NCBI RefSeq assembly: GCF_015182285.1
Contig: NZ_PRDM01000001.1
Location: 1,302,001 to 1,366,000 of the forward strand
Reading direction: 5' to 3'
Length of the DNA stretch: 64,000 bases
Source: Flavobacterium hungaricum
GTDB lineage: Bacteria; Bacteroidota; Bacteroidia; Flavobacteriales; Flavobacteriaceae
Made by a program: the position numbers and the translations under genes. How positions within the stretch are numbered: position 1 is the stretch's first letter; every line of letters starts with the position of its first letter. The notes beneath the pieces were generated by a model. It saw nothing but the letters and a program-made list of their open reading frames with translations, ran no database searches and was not told the DNA's origin. Below, piece after piece: positions 56,821 to 64,000 of this stretch.

Positions 56821-57144
56821 AATTTAGTTTGCTTGTGCTAATTTAATAAAAATCTGTTTGCTGGGATCTTTGTGACAGCCCTTTTTCTGTTGTCAGCGAT
56901 GTTAAGGTCAATTAAGTGACTGTCTAACATTGTATTTTTAAAATTCCTATGAAGCAATGTTTTGCTTGAAATTATTTTTACATTTTATTCCAACCTCTAA
57001 GCTTTGCAGTGTATTTTTGCAGGTTATGCACTTATTTCTTTTTTAACTAAAAAAACATATTTTAATTAATTAAAAAATAAAAAACTCAATATTAACAGTT
57101 TCCCATTTTAATAACGTTATATTTGATCCATTAAATACATTAAA
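56821..57144. other. Gap between the AraC and second csp genes (324 bp)
   Basis: A T-rich region near 57040-57100 precedes the csp promoter. The -7 box TATATTTG lies at 57118-57125, 19 nt before the ATG; a -33 box is only weakly matched (TTTC at 57099-57102). The remainder shows nothing identifiable. Confidence 0.5.
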
Positions 57145-57336
57145 ATGCAAGAAGGTACAGTAAAATTTTTCAATGAAGAAAAGGGATTCGGATTCATAAC
57201 TCCTAACAATGGAGGGGCCGAAATTTTTGTTCATGCTTCAGGTCTATCAGAAAACATCCGTCAAGATGATGCAGTTCGATATGACATCGAAGAAGGCCGC
57301 AAAGGTCCAAACGCAGTAAACGTAGTTATAGCATAA
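57145..57336 (+). CDS. Cold-shock-domain protein (CspA family), second copy
   Basis: This 63-residue OB-fold RNA-binding protein has RNP1 KGFGFI and RNP2 EIFVHA. It is nearly the same as the csp at 43727-43918, with changes mostly in the loop after RNP2 (NIRQDDAV versus NIRENDSV). It has its own -7 box 19 nt upstream and its own terminator, so it is a single-gene transcript. The product is probably an RNA chaperone. Confidence 0.95.
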   Translation: MQEGTVKFFNEEKGFGFITPNNGGAEIFVHASGLSENIRQDDAVRYDIEEGRKGPNAVNVVIA

Positions 57337-57361
57337 ACATACTATCACAGTTAACTTATAT

Positions 57362-57395
57362 AAAGGCACCTCTAATCAGGTGCCTTTATTTTTTG
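57362..57395 (+). terminator. Terminator of the second csp gene
   Basis: AAAGGCACCT (57362-57371) pairs with AGGTGCCTTT (57378-57387), loop CTAATC, then ATTTTTTG. It is in the same position relative to the stop as the terminator of the first csp gene. Confidence 0.9.
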
Positions 57396-57517
57396 TTTTG
57401 GATATAAAATATAGATTTCTGTTTATTGAGAGTATCTAATCTTTTTGAACTTGCTCTAGTTGAAATGGGATTTTAATTTTTGCAGCAAGCTCGTTCTTGA
57501 AATAATAATTTAGATTA

Positions 57518-58144
57518 TTATAGTTTAGTTGCAAATTCGTCAATTGGCAGACGAACTTTTGACATCGATGCCAGATAGTCGTTTGCAGCATCCCGATATC
57601 CAAGAGAAAGAATCACTGAAGCGTGAAGATTTTTTTCTGTCAAGCCTAAAATTTCATTAAATGTTTCCGGATCAAAACCTTCCATAGGAGTTGCATCTAC
57701 TTTAAGTTCAGCAGCTGCAATTAAGGCAGTTCCTAAGCCAATATAAGCCTGTTTGCTCGACCAAATCGCGTTTTGTTCAGGAGTTTGGGTTGAAAAGTGC
57801 GAGAGCAGAACATCTCTGAAATCGTTAAGCGCTCCAATTTCCAAATTGCGTTGTTTTTCCATCATTGCAACATATTCTGTAATGTATTCGTTTGTTATCT
57901 TGTTAAAGGCAGCAAAAACGAGTAAGTGAGAAGAAGCTTTGATTTGCGAATTGAAAGAACCTTCGGCCAGTTTTTCTCTTATTTCCGGATTCGTTACCAC
58001 AATCAGGCGATAAGGCTGTATCCCGCAAGAAGATGCTGTAAGGTTGATGGCTTCGATAATTTGGTCAATCTTATTTTCACTGATCAACTCTTCTGAATAC
58101 TTTTTAACAGCGTAGCGCCATTTTAAATTATTGATTAATTCCAT
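57518..58144 (-). CDS. NAD(P)H-dependent nitroreductase family protein
   Basis: This 208-residue FMN enzyme reduces nitro groups, quinones or flavins. The start at 58144 (MELINNLKWRYAVKKY) matches the family N-terminus with the Arg of RYAVKKY. A longer start at 58204 would reach back into the divergent promoter. SSCGIQPYRLIVV and the C-terminal LSLGYRDAANDYLASMSKVR are typical of NfsB-like enzymes. It is divergent from an HxlR gene 76 bp away. HxlR regulators often repress or activate such nitroreductases in response to electrophiles. Confidence 0.9.
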   Translation of the reverse strand: MELINNLKWRYAVKKYSEELISENKIDQIIEAINLTASSCGIQPYRLIVVTNPEIREKLAEGSFNSQIKASSHLLVFAAFNKITNEYITEYVAMMEKQRNLEIGALNDFRDVLLSHFSTQTPEQNAIWSSKQAYIGLGTALIAAAELKVDATPMEGFDPETFNEILGLTEKNLHASVILSLGYRDAANDYLASMSKVRLPIDEFATKL

Positions 58145-58161
58145 TTTTATAATTTTTACTG

Positions 58162-58229
58162 CAAAGCTATAGTAATGATGTGTACATTTGTAACCAAGTG
58201 ACAAAAAGTTATAGTGACAAATGAGTAAC
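58162..58229. promoter_or_regulatory. Divergent promoters and GTAAC/GTGAC operator elements
   Basis: A -7 box TACATTTG (58183-58190) faces the HxlR gene, and a minus-strand TAGCTTTG (58169-58162) faces the nitroreductase. Pentamers GTAAC (58190-58194), GTGAC (58198-58202), GTGAC (58214-58218) and GTAAC (58225-58229) are spread across the gap, like those upstream of the second HxlR gene. Confidence 0.55.
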
Positions 58230-58604
58230 CACGTTTTAGAGATGAAAGAAAATTACAATCCAATAAAAAGTTGCAGCCATAAAATATTGGCTATTAGTGA
58301 TACAATGGACATTTTAAATGGAAAATGGAAAATGTCGATAATTGCGTGTCTGTGTTATAAGCCGATGCGCTACTCTGAATTGCTGAGGGAAGTAAAGGGT
58401 ATTTCCGGAAAAGTGCTTAGCCGCGAATTGAAGGATTTGGAAATGAATGAATTAATTGAGCGTATAGTGTTAAACACTGCACCTGTCGCCGTAGAATACC
58501 GGATTACAGATTATGGTAATTCGCTCAAAGACCTTACCAATACTATTGCAGAGTGGGGATTCACTCATAGAGAACGTATCATTTCTACAATGAAAAAGGA
58601 ATGA
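58221..58604 (+). CDS. HxlR-family (MarR-like) transcriptional regulator
   Basis: This 127-residue winged-HTH protein begins MSNHVLEMKE and has the HxlR core MDILNGKWKMSIIACLC, then RYSELLREVKGISGKVLSRELKDLE in part (GKVLSRELKDLE is the recognition region). It is divergent from the nitroreductase gene and probably controls it and itself. A paralogue is encoded at 59797. The signal is unknown, most likely an electrophile. Confidence 0.92.
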   Translation: MSNHVLEMKENYNPIKSCSHKILAISDTMDILNGKWKMSIIACLCYKPMRYSELLREVKGISGKVLSRELKDLEMNELIERIVLNTAPVAVEYRITDYGNSLKDLTNTIAEWGFTHRERIISTMKKE

Positions 58605-58756
58605 GCTGGATTTTTACTTTTAACATTAAAACTAAGCTTGAAACCAGCGTATTACGTTCGTTTTTTTTTAAACTAAATTGAAACTCTATCAGATCCAATT
58701 TATCATAAAAGAAATAGCGGTCTTTTACAACCGCCATTTTAAAAAATTTAGCCTGA
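58605..58756. other. Gap after the first HxlR gene
   Basis: It contains a weak hairpin (GCGGT...ACCGC near 58707-58724) that could stop transcription from either side, and AT-rich sequence. The following stretch to 58948 is the hydrolase remnant described separately. Confidence 0.4.
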
Positions 58757-58948
58757 TTATTTAGGAAGTTTGGAAAGAAATAACACTATTTCAGCTCCAA
58801 TTTCTTTATAATGAGTTTCAAGGGCTAAATGACCAGTTCTATAAAATTTTACAGAAGCATTTGGGTTATCGCGTTTATAGGCTTCTGCTCCCGCGGGAAG
58901 AAAATAAGAACCCGAACGATCAAACCATTTAGCAGCTGATAATGAATT
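58757..58948 (-). pseudogene. Remnant of an alpha/beta hydrolase (C-terminus only)
   Basis: A 63-codon frame with a stop at 58757-58759 reads FLPAGAEAYKRDNPNA and TGHLALETH, the end of an alpha/beta-fold hydrolase that includes the catalytic His of the TGHxALETH motif. No start codon or N-terminal part exists: the frame begins inside the SDR stop codon at 58948-58950. A deletion probably fused the rest away. The frame itself has no internal stop, so the loss may be recent, or only the tail was brought in by recombination. Confidence 0.75.
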
Positions 58949-59691
58949 TATTTTAGAGCATAATTGATGTAGCCTCCATCCACTAACAACTCCGTTCCAG
59001 TAATAAAACTTGCATCATCTGAAGCAAGAAATAATACTGTTTTCGCAATTTCTGCTGGGTCGCCTAATCGCTGCATAGCGGTAGCCGCCGCCAGAAATTC
59101 TTTAGCTTCTTCTGGTACAACTTTATGAAGACCTGGTGTAGAAACCGGACCCGGACTCACAATATTGACCCTAATCTTTCTTCCAGCCAATTCGTTTGCT
59201 GCGATTTGAGCAATTTTATTTAGTGCTCCTTTTGTAGCCGAATAAATACTGGTTCCTAAATTTGCCGCTGTAGCAACAGTTGACGAAGTAAAAATTACTG
59301 ATGAACCTTCTGCCAGATGAGGAAGCAGTTTCTGAAGTGTAAAGAAATGACCTTTGACATTGGTATTAAACTGCGCATCAAAATCAGCTTCCGTTACTTC
59401 TTCTATTGAAGTAAATGTTGCTATTCCTGCATTTAAAAAAAGAACATCCAATTTACTTCCACTTGCTGCAAAAGCTTTTTCCAATAGTGAAAGATCAGAT
59501 AAATTTGCAGTATCAGCCACAATAGTTTTTAAATTAGGATTCTTAATTTCGTCGGCTGCATTTTTAAGATTTTCACTGTTTCTTCCAGTGATCCAAACGT
59601 TAGCGCCTGATTTTATGAATTCTTTTGCTGCTGCTAATCCAATTCCTGTAGTTCCGCCTGTTATGAGAACATTTTTATTCGTGAAATTCAT
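58948..59691 (-). CDS. Short-chain dehydrogenase/reductase
   Basis: This 247-residue NAD(P)-dependent enzyme has TGGTTGIGLAAA, LFLNAGIATF, a catalytic Ser in FTSSTVAT, YSATKGALNK (YxxxK) and the C-terminal ITGTELLVDGG typical of classical SDRs. The length is normal. It is divergent from the HxlR gene at 59797, with a repeat-rich operator between them. The alpha/beta hydrolase remnant directly downstream may once have been its operon partner. Confidence 0.92.
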   Translation of the reverse strand: MNFTNKNVLITGGTTGIGLAAAKEFIKSGANVWITGRNSENLKNAADEIKNPNLKTIVADTANLSDLSLLEKAFAASGSKLDVLFLNAGIATFTSIEEVTEADFDAQFNTNVKGHFFTLQKLLPHLAEGSSVIFTSSTVATAANLGTSIYSATKGALNKIAQIAANELAGRKIRVNIVSPGPVSTPGLHKVVPEEAKEFLAAATAMQRLGDPAEIAKTVLFLASDDASFITGTELLVDGGYINYALK

Positions 59692-59722
59692 TTTTCTAAT
59701 ATTTTAAATTTATATGAGCAAA

Positions 59723-59804
59723 GTTACTTTAGTTAAGTTTATTTTTGTTACTTTGTAACTAAAAGTAACAGTAACGTTTGAGTAACAAAGTAACTTATGA
59801 GTAA
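59723..59804. promoter_or_regulatory. GTTAC/GTAAC repeat operator and HxlR promoter
   Basis: Seven GTTAC or GTAAC pentamers lie here, including the perfect palindrome GTTAC-ttt-GTAAC (59747-59759) and direct pairs at 59765/59771 and 59782/59790; one more is just inside the gene (59800-59804). The promoter TTTG (59752-59755)-N17-AACGTTTG (59773-59780) overlaps them. A minus-strand TAACTTTG (59726-59719) faces the SDR. Autoregulated HxlR control is likely. Confidence 0.65.
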
Positions 59805-60144
59805 CGAATGTCAGGTTGAGCACAGAAAAGAGATAATGGCTGTACATGATACAATGGATATATTGAATGGAAAATGGAAAATTTCTATAATATCATCGAT
59901 CTGTTATCATAATAAGAGAAGATTTACAGATATTTTAAATGACGTAAACGGGATTTCCAATAAAATGCTGAGCAAGGAATTGAGGGATTTGGAAATAAAT
60001 AAATTGATTAAACGCACAGTTCTCGATACGCAGCCTGTCACAATCCATTATCAGCTGACGGAGTATGGATTGACATTAAAAACGATTATAAATGATCTTG
60101 CAGAATGGGGAATAAAACACCGAAAAGTCATTATTGACGGTTAA
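59797..60144 (+). CDS. HxlR-family (MarR-like) transcriptional regulator, second copy
   Basis: This 115-residue winged-HTH protein begins MSNECQVEHRKE and has MDILNGKWKISIISSICYH and GISNKMLSKELRDLE. It is paralogous to the HxlR protein at 58221; both have the MSN start and the 'TMDILNGKWK' segment. It is divergent from the SDR gene. The repeat-rich gap between the two is the likely operator. A hairpin with poly-T ends its transcript at 60205-60233. Confidence 0.92.
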   Translation: MSNECQVEHRKEIMAVHDTMDILNGKWKISIISSICYHNKRRFTDILNDVNGISNKMLSKELRDLEINKLIKRTVLDTQPVTIHYQLTEYGLTLKTIINDLAEWGIKHRKVIIDG

Positions 60145-60204
60145 CGGACATGCGTATTTTTTACCCTGAAACTGGTATCTTTTGTGGTAAGCAGCAGCTT
60201 ATCC

Positions 60205-60233
60205 AAACAACAAGAAATTACTTTGTTGTTTTT
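60205..60233 (+). terminator. Terminator after the second HxlR gene
   Basis: AAACAACAA (60205-60213) pairs with TTGTTGTTT (60223-60231) around GAAATTACT, followed by T residues, 61 bp after the stop. Confidence 0.75.
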
Positions 60234-60268
60234 GCAAAAACGGTTTGTATGTATTGCAAAGGTTAGTG

Positions 60269-60922
60269 TTAATTAAGCTGATTTTTCTTTAAAAATTCAT
60301 TTAAACCAATAGCGTCTTTTCTAATCTCAGACTGCCATGTTTTTTTATATTTCTTTTTTAAATATTTAAAAGTGAGTTTGTTGTAAGTTGTTGCATATTC
60401 AATGTTACGATCCTGAATTGGAGAATAACTTATTTTGTATTTGATTTGAAAGTCATAATCTATTTTTTTTAAGTTGTAGTCGGAAACAAAAATTAATGGA
60501 TTGTTGTTATAATCGTTCTTAAAATTGTGCTTGGGATTATTGGCATTTTTTAAATCTTTAGGAGCTATAGTTGTAATCGCATTACGAAATTTTGTTTTTT
60601 TTACAGGCAGGGGTGGTATACAGCCGTAAATGCGTTCATTATTTATCTGGAGAATCACCTCAATATCACTTTTAGAGGCAATGACTTTTTTAGCAAAATA
60701 TCCCATATAAGTAAATACTAATAGTTGATCTGAATTTGCTTTAATAGAAAAACAGCCGTCAAAATCGGTTTGCGTATTGTTTTTTGTTCCCTCAACTAAA
60801 ATATTTGCTCCTGGAATAGGAAGTCCGATGCTATCACTGACTATCCCGTAAACTATTCTATTTTGAGCCAAAGCTAATTGTGAAAATAAAATAAGAATAA
60901 AGAGTATTTTGAAGTTTTTCAT
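60269..60922 (-). CDS. Exported protein with a CarboxypepD_reg-like domain
   Basis: The protein has 217 residues from ATG 60922, giving the Sec signal MKNFKILFILILFSQLALAQ. A longer TTG-started frame would overlap the upstream gene. The carboxypeptidase-regulatory-like beta-sandwich (about 22-95) has GIVSDSIGLPIPGANILVEG and TDFDGCFSI, as in TonB-dependent receptors. The C-terminal half (NNPKHNFKNDYNN, then many Lys and Tyr) matches no known domain. It is the last of three co-oriented genes, 10 bp after the membrane protein gene. It may present a surface domain, but the function is unknown. Confidence 0.82.
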   Translation of the reverse strand: MKNFKILFILILFSQLALAQNRIVYGIVSDSIGLPIPGANILVEGTKNNTQTDFDGCFSIKANSDQLLVFTYMGYFAKKVIASKSDIEVILQINNERIYGCIPPLPVKKTKFRNAITTIAPKDLKNANNPKHNFKNDYNNNPLIFVSDYNLKKIDYDFQIKYKISYSPIQDRNIEYATTYNKLTFKYLKKKYKKTWQSEIRKDAIGLNEFLKKNQLN

Positions 60923-60932
60923 ATTTAAAATT

Positions 60933-62153
60933 TTAATGAATCTCATCAACTGTCCAATGGAAAAGAGGCTGTAATAGCGGAAGTTTTTTCCAAGGCAATA
61001 CTTTTGTATAGATAACAATACCCATTTCTGGTAAAAGAATTTGCAGCGTTTTTGAAGTCTGTGAGTAGTTGTATTGTAATTTTATTTTTGTGCCGTCATA
61101 ATTTATTAAAGTGAATTGATTTCTGGTTTCGTCAATTTTCAAGTAAAAATCTTCCATTGTATCATCGGTATACTGAAAAATAAGATAATTGTTTTTATGA
61201 ATAAAGATGCGTTTTATTTGGAGATTAATTGCGTTTTGATGCGTTTCATCATTTTTTATTTTTACAACTTCATAGGCACCGTGAAACGGAATCAGGGAAA
61301 TAGTGTCATCATTAAAATTATGCTGTTGAAAGCTGGGAAATAATACTTCTATAAATATGAAAAAAATAACAATTCCCTTTACACTAAATCGTACTGACTT
61401 TGAAACAATTAAATCAGATCCTGAAAGTTGAGATAATGCTGTTGGATTATTTGATGCAAAAAACTGAATGATCTTTTTTAAATTTGGAAAAAGCAATACA
61501 AAGCAAATCAGTAGTAGAAATAAAGAATATAATTTTACCGAAATATCAAATCCGAAATTGACGAAAACTACATTTGTCAAAACGCCAAAAAGAATAAACA
61601 AACCCAAAGTTCTGGTTTTGCTGTAAAAAAGCATTAAGGCTGGAATCACTTCCATTAACCCCATAAAAACATTATAAGAAAAGGAGGTTCCCATTGTGCT
61701 CCAAAACAAAATATCTTTATCTAACATTCCTAATGGAGTATACAGCGTATTGGGTTCTGGAAGATAAAACTGGACTTTAAAGATTTTGTCAAAACCATAT
61801 TTGAGCATTACGCAGGCCAAATAATAGGATAAAACGATTTGAAATACCTTATTAATTTGATTTCTATGGATTTTCCAAAAATTAAAAAGTGGAAATATTA
61901 TTGTTAAAAGGAAGGACAGAATAAGTAAAATAAATAACAGACCATAAAAAGTTGTTGAATCTGATGTGATTTCAGGGTTTGAAATCATAATATTGCCCAT
62001 TTTTTCGACAGTATTAGTGATCAAATCCTGAAATAACAGTTTGGTTATTACAGATTGAATACTAGAATATTGGAAAGAGAAGGGGATAAATACAATTCCT
62101 AAAAAAGCAAACAATAATGCTCCCTGATAAACGAAATCTTCAATTCTTTTCAT
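60933..62153 (-). CDS. Polytopic membrane protein of unknown function
   Basis: The protein has 406 residues. Seven or so membrane helices lie in the first 290 residues (for example FYGLLFILLILSFLLTIIFPLF and TLGLFILFGVLTNVVFVNFGF), arranged somewhat like DoxX/HTTM proteins, with a YYLACVMLKYGFDKIF segment. The C-terminal 120 residues form a hydrophilic domain with no recognised family. It overlaps the upstream gene by one base (TAATG), so translation is coupled. It is the middle gene of a three-gene unit of unknown role. Confidence 0.82.
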   Translation of the reverse strand: MKRIEDFVYQGALLFAFLGIVFIPFSFQYSSIQSVITKLLFQDLITNTVEKMGNIMISNPEITSDSTTFYGLLFILLILSFLLTIIFPLFNFWKIHRNQINKVFQIVLSYYLACVMLKYGFDKIFKVQFYLPEPNTLYTPLGMLDKDILFWSTMGTSFSYNVFMGLMEVIPALMLFYSKTRTLGLFILFGVLTNVVFVNFGFDISVKLYSLFLLLICFVLLFPNLKKIIQFFASNNPTALSQLSGSDLIVSKSVRFSVKGIVIFFIFIEVLFPSFQQHNFNDDTISLIPFHGAYEVVKIKNDETHQNAINLQIKRIFIHKNNYLIFQYTDDTMEDFYLKIDETRNQFTLINYDGTKIKLQYNYSQTSKTLQILLPEMGIVIYTKVLPWKKLPLLQPLFHWTVDEIH

Positions 62154-62617
62154 TAAAAGGGTTTTTTAAAACCTATAAAAACTACACTTCGTATAGGATT
62201 CACAAAATAGAGTGGGTATCTGTATGGAGGTGCAAGTTTTATATAATCGACTGAGTTCTTTTTGTTAAATAAACTATCACTTATTATTTTGGTTTTATAT
62301 CTAAAGTCTGAGTCACGTAAATCTTTATAATTATCTAAATTCTCATACTTACTTTTTTGGTGTTCTGTATACTCATTAATTGAAACCCTCATTTTTAATA
62401 TGCAATGAGATTTATCAATAGCAATAACAGTATCTAAAATAACAATGTGATGTGTACTCAATCCAAAATTAGAATTTCTAATATCGAACAAATTTTTCTT
62501 GTACGCTTTTGAAAACGTACTTTTAGAACCACTGTGGCTTTTGTGGGCTATTACCTTTGTCTGCGCAAAGGAGATTGTAGTGATAAAAAATAAAATAAGT
62601 AAGATTGTTTTTCTCAT
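62153..62617 (-). CDS. Small exported protein of unknown function
   Basis: This is a 154-residue protein with a Sec signal MRKTILLILFFITTISFAQ. The mature part is basic (HKSHSGSKSTFSKAYKKN) with a conserved-looking HHIVILDTVIAIDKSH strand pair and an end IRSVVFIGFKKPF. No family is recognised. It is the first gene of the unit and shares its stop base with the start of the membrane protein gene. A 251-bp gap before it shows no clear promoter. Confidence 0.78.
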   Translation of the reverse strand: MRKTILLILFFITTISFAQTKVIAHKSHSGSKSTFSKAYKKNLFDIRNSNFGLSTHHIVILDTVIAIDKSHCILKMRVSINEYTEHQKSKYENLDNYKDLRDSDFRYKTKIISDSLFNKKNSVDYIKLAPPYRYPLYFVNPIRSVVFIGFKKPF

Positions 62618-62868
62618 GATATAATTTTGGTTTTATAGGTCTGAAGTAATGTACTGCCAAAAACGATAGTTAAAAGTATAAAAATAAAAAATGACTTTCT
62701 TAAATGTCATATCCGAAAGTATTAATCTTTCTTTTTATTATAGATGTCGATTTGGTTTAAAAGGTTGGGACGTATGAGCAAAAAATGAACTATAAACAAA
62801 TCTAAAATGAAATGATCATTCTGTACTTTTGTAATTTTAGTTGTTATCAGTAACAGGAATAAAAATGG

Positions 62869-63420
62869 CTATAATTTATTGAGCTTATTTACCAGATAAC
62901 TTATCATTTGTGCAATACTTTCAGCAGGAATAGAGAAATCATTTTCGATCCAGTTTTTGATGACAGCAATACTTCCTTTTTCGCCAAATTGGTAGGCCAT
63001 TTCAACAAAAGGCTTCGCTTCTTCAGTAAGTTCTATTTGATTTTCAACTGGAAAATTATTCCGGACACTTGTCAGGATTCGCGATAGAATTCCGCTTCCA
63101 TCCGCTTTGGTAAACACAATTTTACTCATCTGCTTGTCGCTTTCCAGTAACTGGCAGCTGAGCAGTATCACATCATCCATATTGGTGCTTTTACGCAAAA
63201 CCACTGAGAGTTTTTCAAAAACATCTTCTTCTATTTCAAGCAGTATATCCAGCGGAATAGTATAATGCCGATAAAATGTATTGCGGTTGACATCGGCTGT
63301 TTTACACAGTTCGGTTATGGTTATTTCGCTCAATTCTCTCTCGTTCAGTAAAATAAATAATGCCTCACGCAATATTTTTTTAGTATACTGAACCCTTCTG
63401 TCTTTTCTTAAATCCATCAT
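62869..63420 (-). CDS. TetR-family regulator
   Basis: This 183-residue protein has an N-terminal HTH (about 15-60, ITITELCKTADVNRNTFYRHY). The C-terminal half is of the DhaS/TetR_C type and has no family I can name. It is divergent from the truncated epimerase gene at 63636 and probably controls it. In the 215-bp gap between them are the inverted pair TGTTC-N6-GAACA (63457-63472) and a minus-strand TATATTTG (63579-63572), which may be parts of the promoter and operator. The start at 63420 may also be two bases later (MMD or MD). Confidence 0.88.
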   Translation of the reverse strand: MMDLRKDRRVQYTKKILREALFILLNERELSEITITELCKTADVNRNTFYRHYTIPLDILLEIEEDVFEKLSVVLRKSTNMDDVILLSCQLLESDKQMSKIVFTKADGSGILSRILTSVRNNFPVENQIELTEEAKPFVEMAYQFGEKGSIAVIKNWIENDFSIPAESIAQMISYLVNKLNKL

Positions 63421-63635
63421 AAATTATTTTACATACGCTACAAAAGCAGTAGTCTTTGTTCGCTAATGAACAGCAGCAACCTTTTTTGAAACAGTAGATA
63501 CATTCTTCTTTAATAGTTTTACGTAGTGATCAAAAAAGAACACAACGTTAAATACTGAACATATTGTATAACAAATATAGCTTTTTAATCAAAATTTAAG
63601 CGGATTGAAAAGACTAATGTTAAATTTTAAAAAAA

Positions 63636-64000
63636 ATGGAAAATAAGATATTACGAAAAAAAATACTGCTGACGGGTGCCTCTGGAACTGTAGGAATTGA
63701 AACATTGCAGCATCTGGTTGAGCATATGGATTATGAAATAACGGTTTTTGATCTAAAAACCCAAAATTCGGTAAAAAAACTGGCTCCCTTTCGATCTCAT
63801 GTAGAGATTATTTATGGAGACATCAGCAATAGAGAAGAAGTGCTGAAAGTTACCCAAAATAAAGATGCAGCGATCCATTTAGCAGCGGTTATTCCACCTC
63901 TTGCAGATATAAATCCGGAGATGGCTTACAGTGTCAATGTGAGAGGGACCGAAAATCTTATTTACGCTTTAGAGCAGAATTCACCGGATTGTTATTTGAT
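63636..64000 (+). CDS. NAD-dependent epimerase/dehydratase, 3' truncated
   Basis: This is the first 121 codons of an extended short-chain dehydrogenase; the frame runs off the window end. It begins MENKILRKKILLTGASGTVG, with the Rossmann TGASGTVG. YGDIS with its Asp is typical of the epimerase family, as is IHLAAVIPP. The start follows a T-rich, A-rich run 215 bp from the divergent TetR gene. Sugar-nucleotide epimerase and dehydratase members share this N-terminus, so the substrate cannot be named. Confidence 0.85.
   Translation, partial: MENKILRKKILLTGASGTVGIETLQHLVEHMDYEITVFDLKTQNSVKKLAPFRSHVEIIYGDISNREEVLKVTQNKDAAIHLAAVIPPLADINPEMAYSVNVRGTENLIYALEQNSPDCYL

Noticed and set aside
58145..58204. 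Upstream start for the nitroreductase on the minus strand
   Set aside because: It would read through the promoter region shared with the HxlR gene; the family start is at 58144.
60923..61018. TTG-started extension of the CarboxypepD_reg protein
   Set aside because: It overlaps the membrane protein gene and precedes a clean signal peptide beginning at 60922.

Overview
The window looks like a piece of a Flavobacterium-type (Bacteroidota, Flavobacteriaceae) chromosome. The DNA is AT-rich. There is a SusC/SusD pair, many exported glycoside hydrolases with short lipoprotein or Sec signals ending in 'AQ', and an HTCS hybrid sensor. Several promoters fit the Bacteroidota pattern TTTG-N16..18-TAnnTTTG. 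Non-coding gaps carry inverted-repeat families rather than transposases. No rRNA, tRNA, CRISPR array, transposase or phage gene was seen.

Positions 1-40835 are one large carbohydrate-use region, all on the + strand. Part one (1-26777) holds a 5'-truncated GH89 alpha-N-acetylglucosaminidase, SusC/SusD, two GH92 proteins, an unknown exported protein, a lipoprotein metallophosphoesterase, the HTCS regulator, a 1.1-kb repeat-filled gap, a cytoplasmic myo-inositol oxygenase (MIOX), a GH2 beta-galactosidase, an HGSNAT/NagX-like membrane acetyltransferase and an SSS sodium symporter. Part two (26987-40835) holds two tandem GH28 genes, GH51, GH95, a second GH2, GH27 and a double-domain GH43, a set suited to pectin or arabinogalactan side chains. 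It has no SusC/SusD or regulator of its own inside the window.

The strongest regulatory signal is an almost identical element upstream of susC (2010-2074) and of the MIOX gene (19566-19625). It consists of two TCCAT half-sites 21 bp apart, the second overlapping a -33 TTTG box. This suggests that one regulator, most simply the HTCS between them, drives both glycan import and cytoplasmic inositol oxidation. My inference is that part one targets an inositol-containing glycan. The head group of plant glycosyl inositol phosphorylceramide (GIPC), with GlcN/GlcNAc-GlcA-inositol-phosphate, would explain GH89, the GlcN acetyltransferase homologue, the phosphoesterase and MIOX together. This is a hypothesis.

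Positions 40836-64000 are a mosaic of small redox and stress units, each beside its own regulator: quinone oxidoreductase plus unknown gene with a divergent LysR; a cold-shock protein; an orphan, GC-rich PAS histidine kinase; small unknown genes; a TetR-controlled TolC/HlyD/RND efflux operon ending in a CxxC flavoprotein; SDR with AraC; a second cold-shock protein; nitroreductase divergent from HxlR; SDR divergent from a second HxlR; a three-gene unit of unknown exported and membrane proteins; and TetR divergent from a 3'-truncated NAD-dependent epimerase. Matching operator candidates can be read directly for the LysR, the efflux TetR and both HxlR units.
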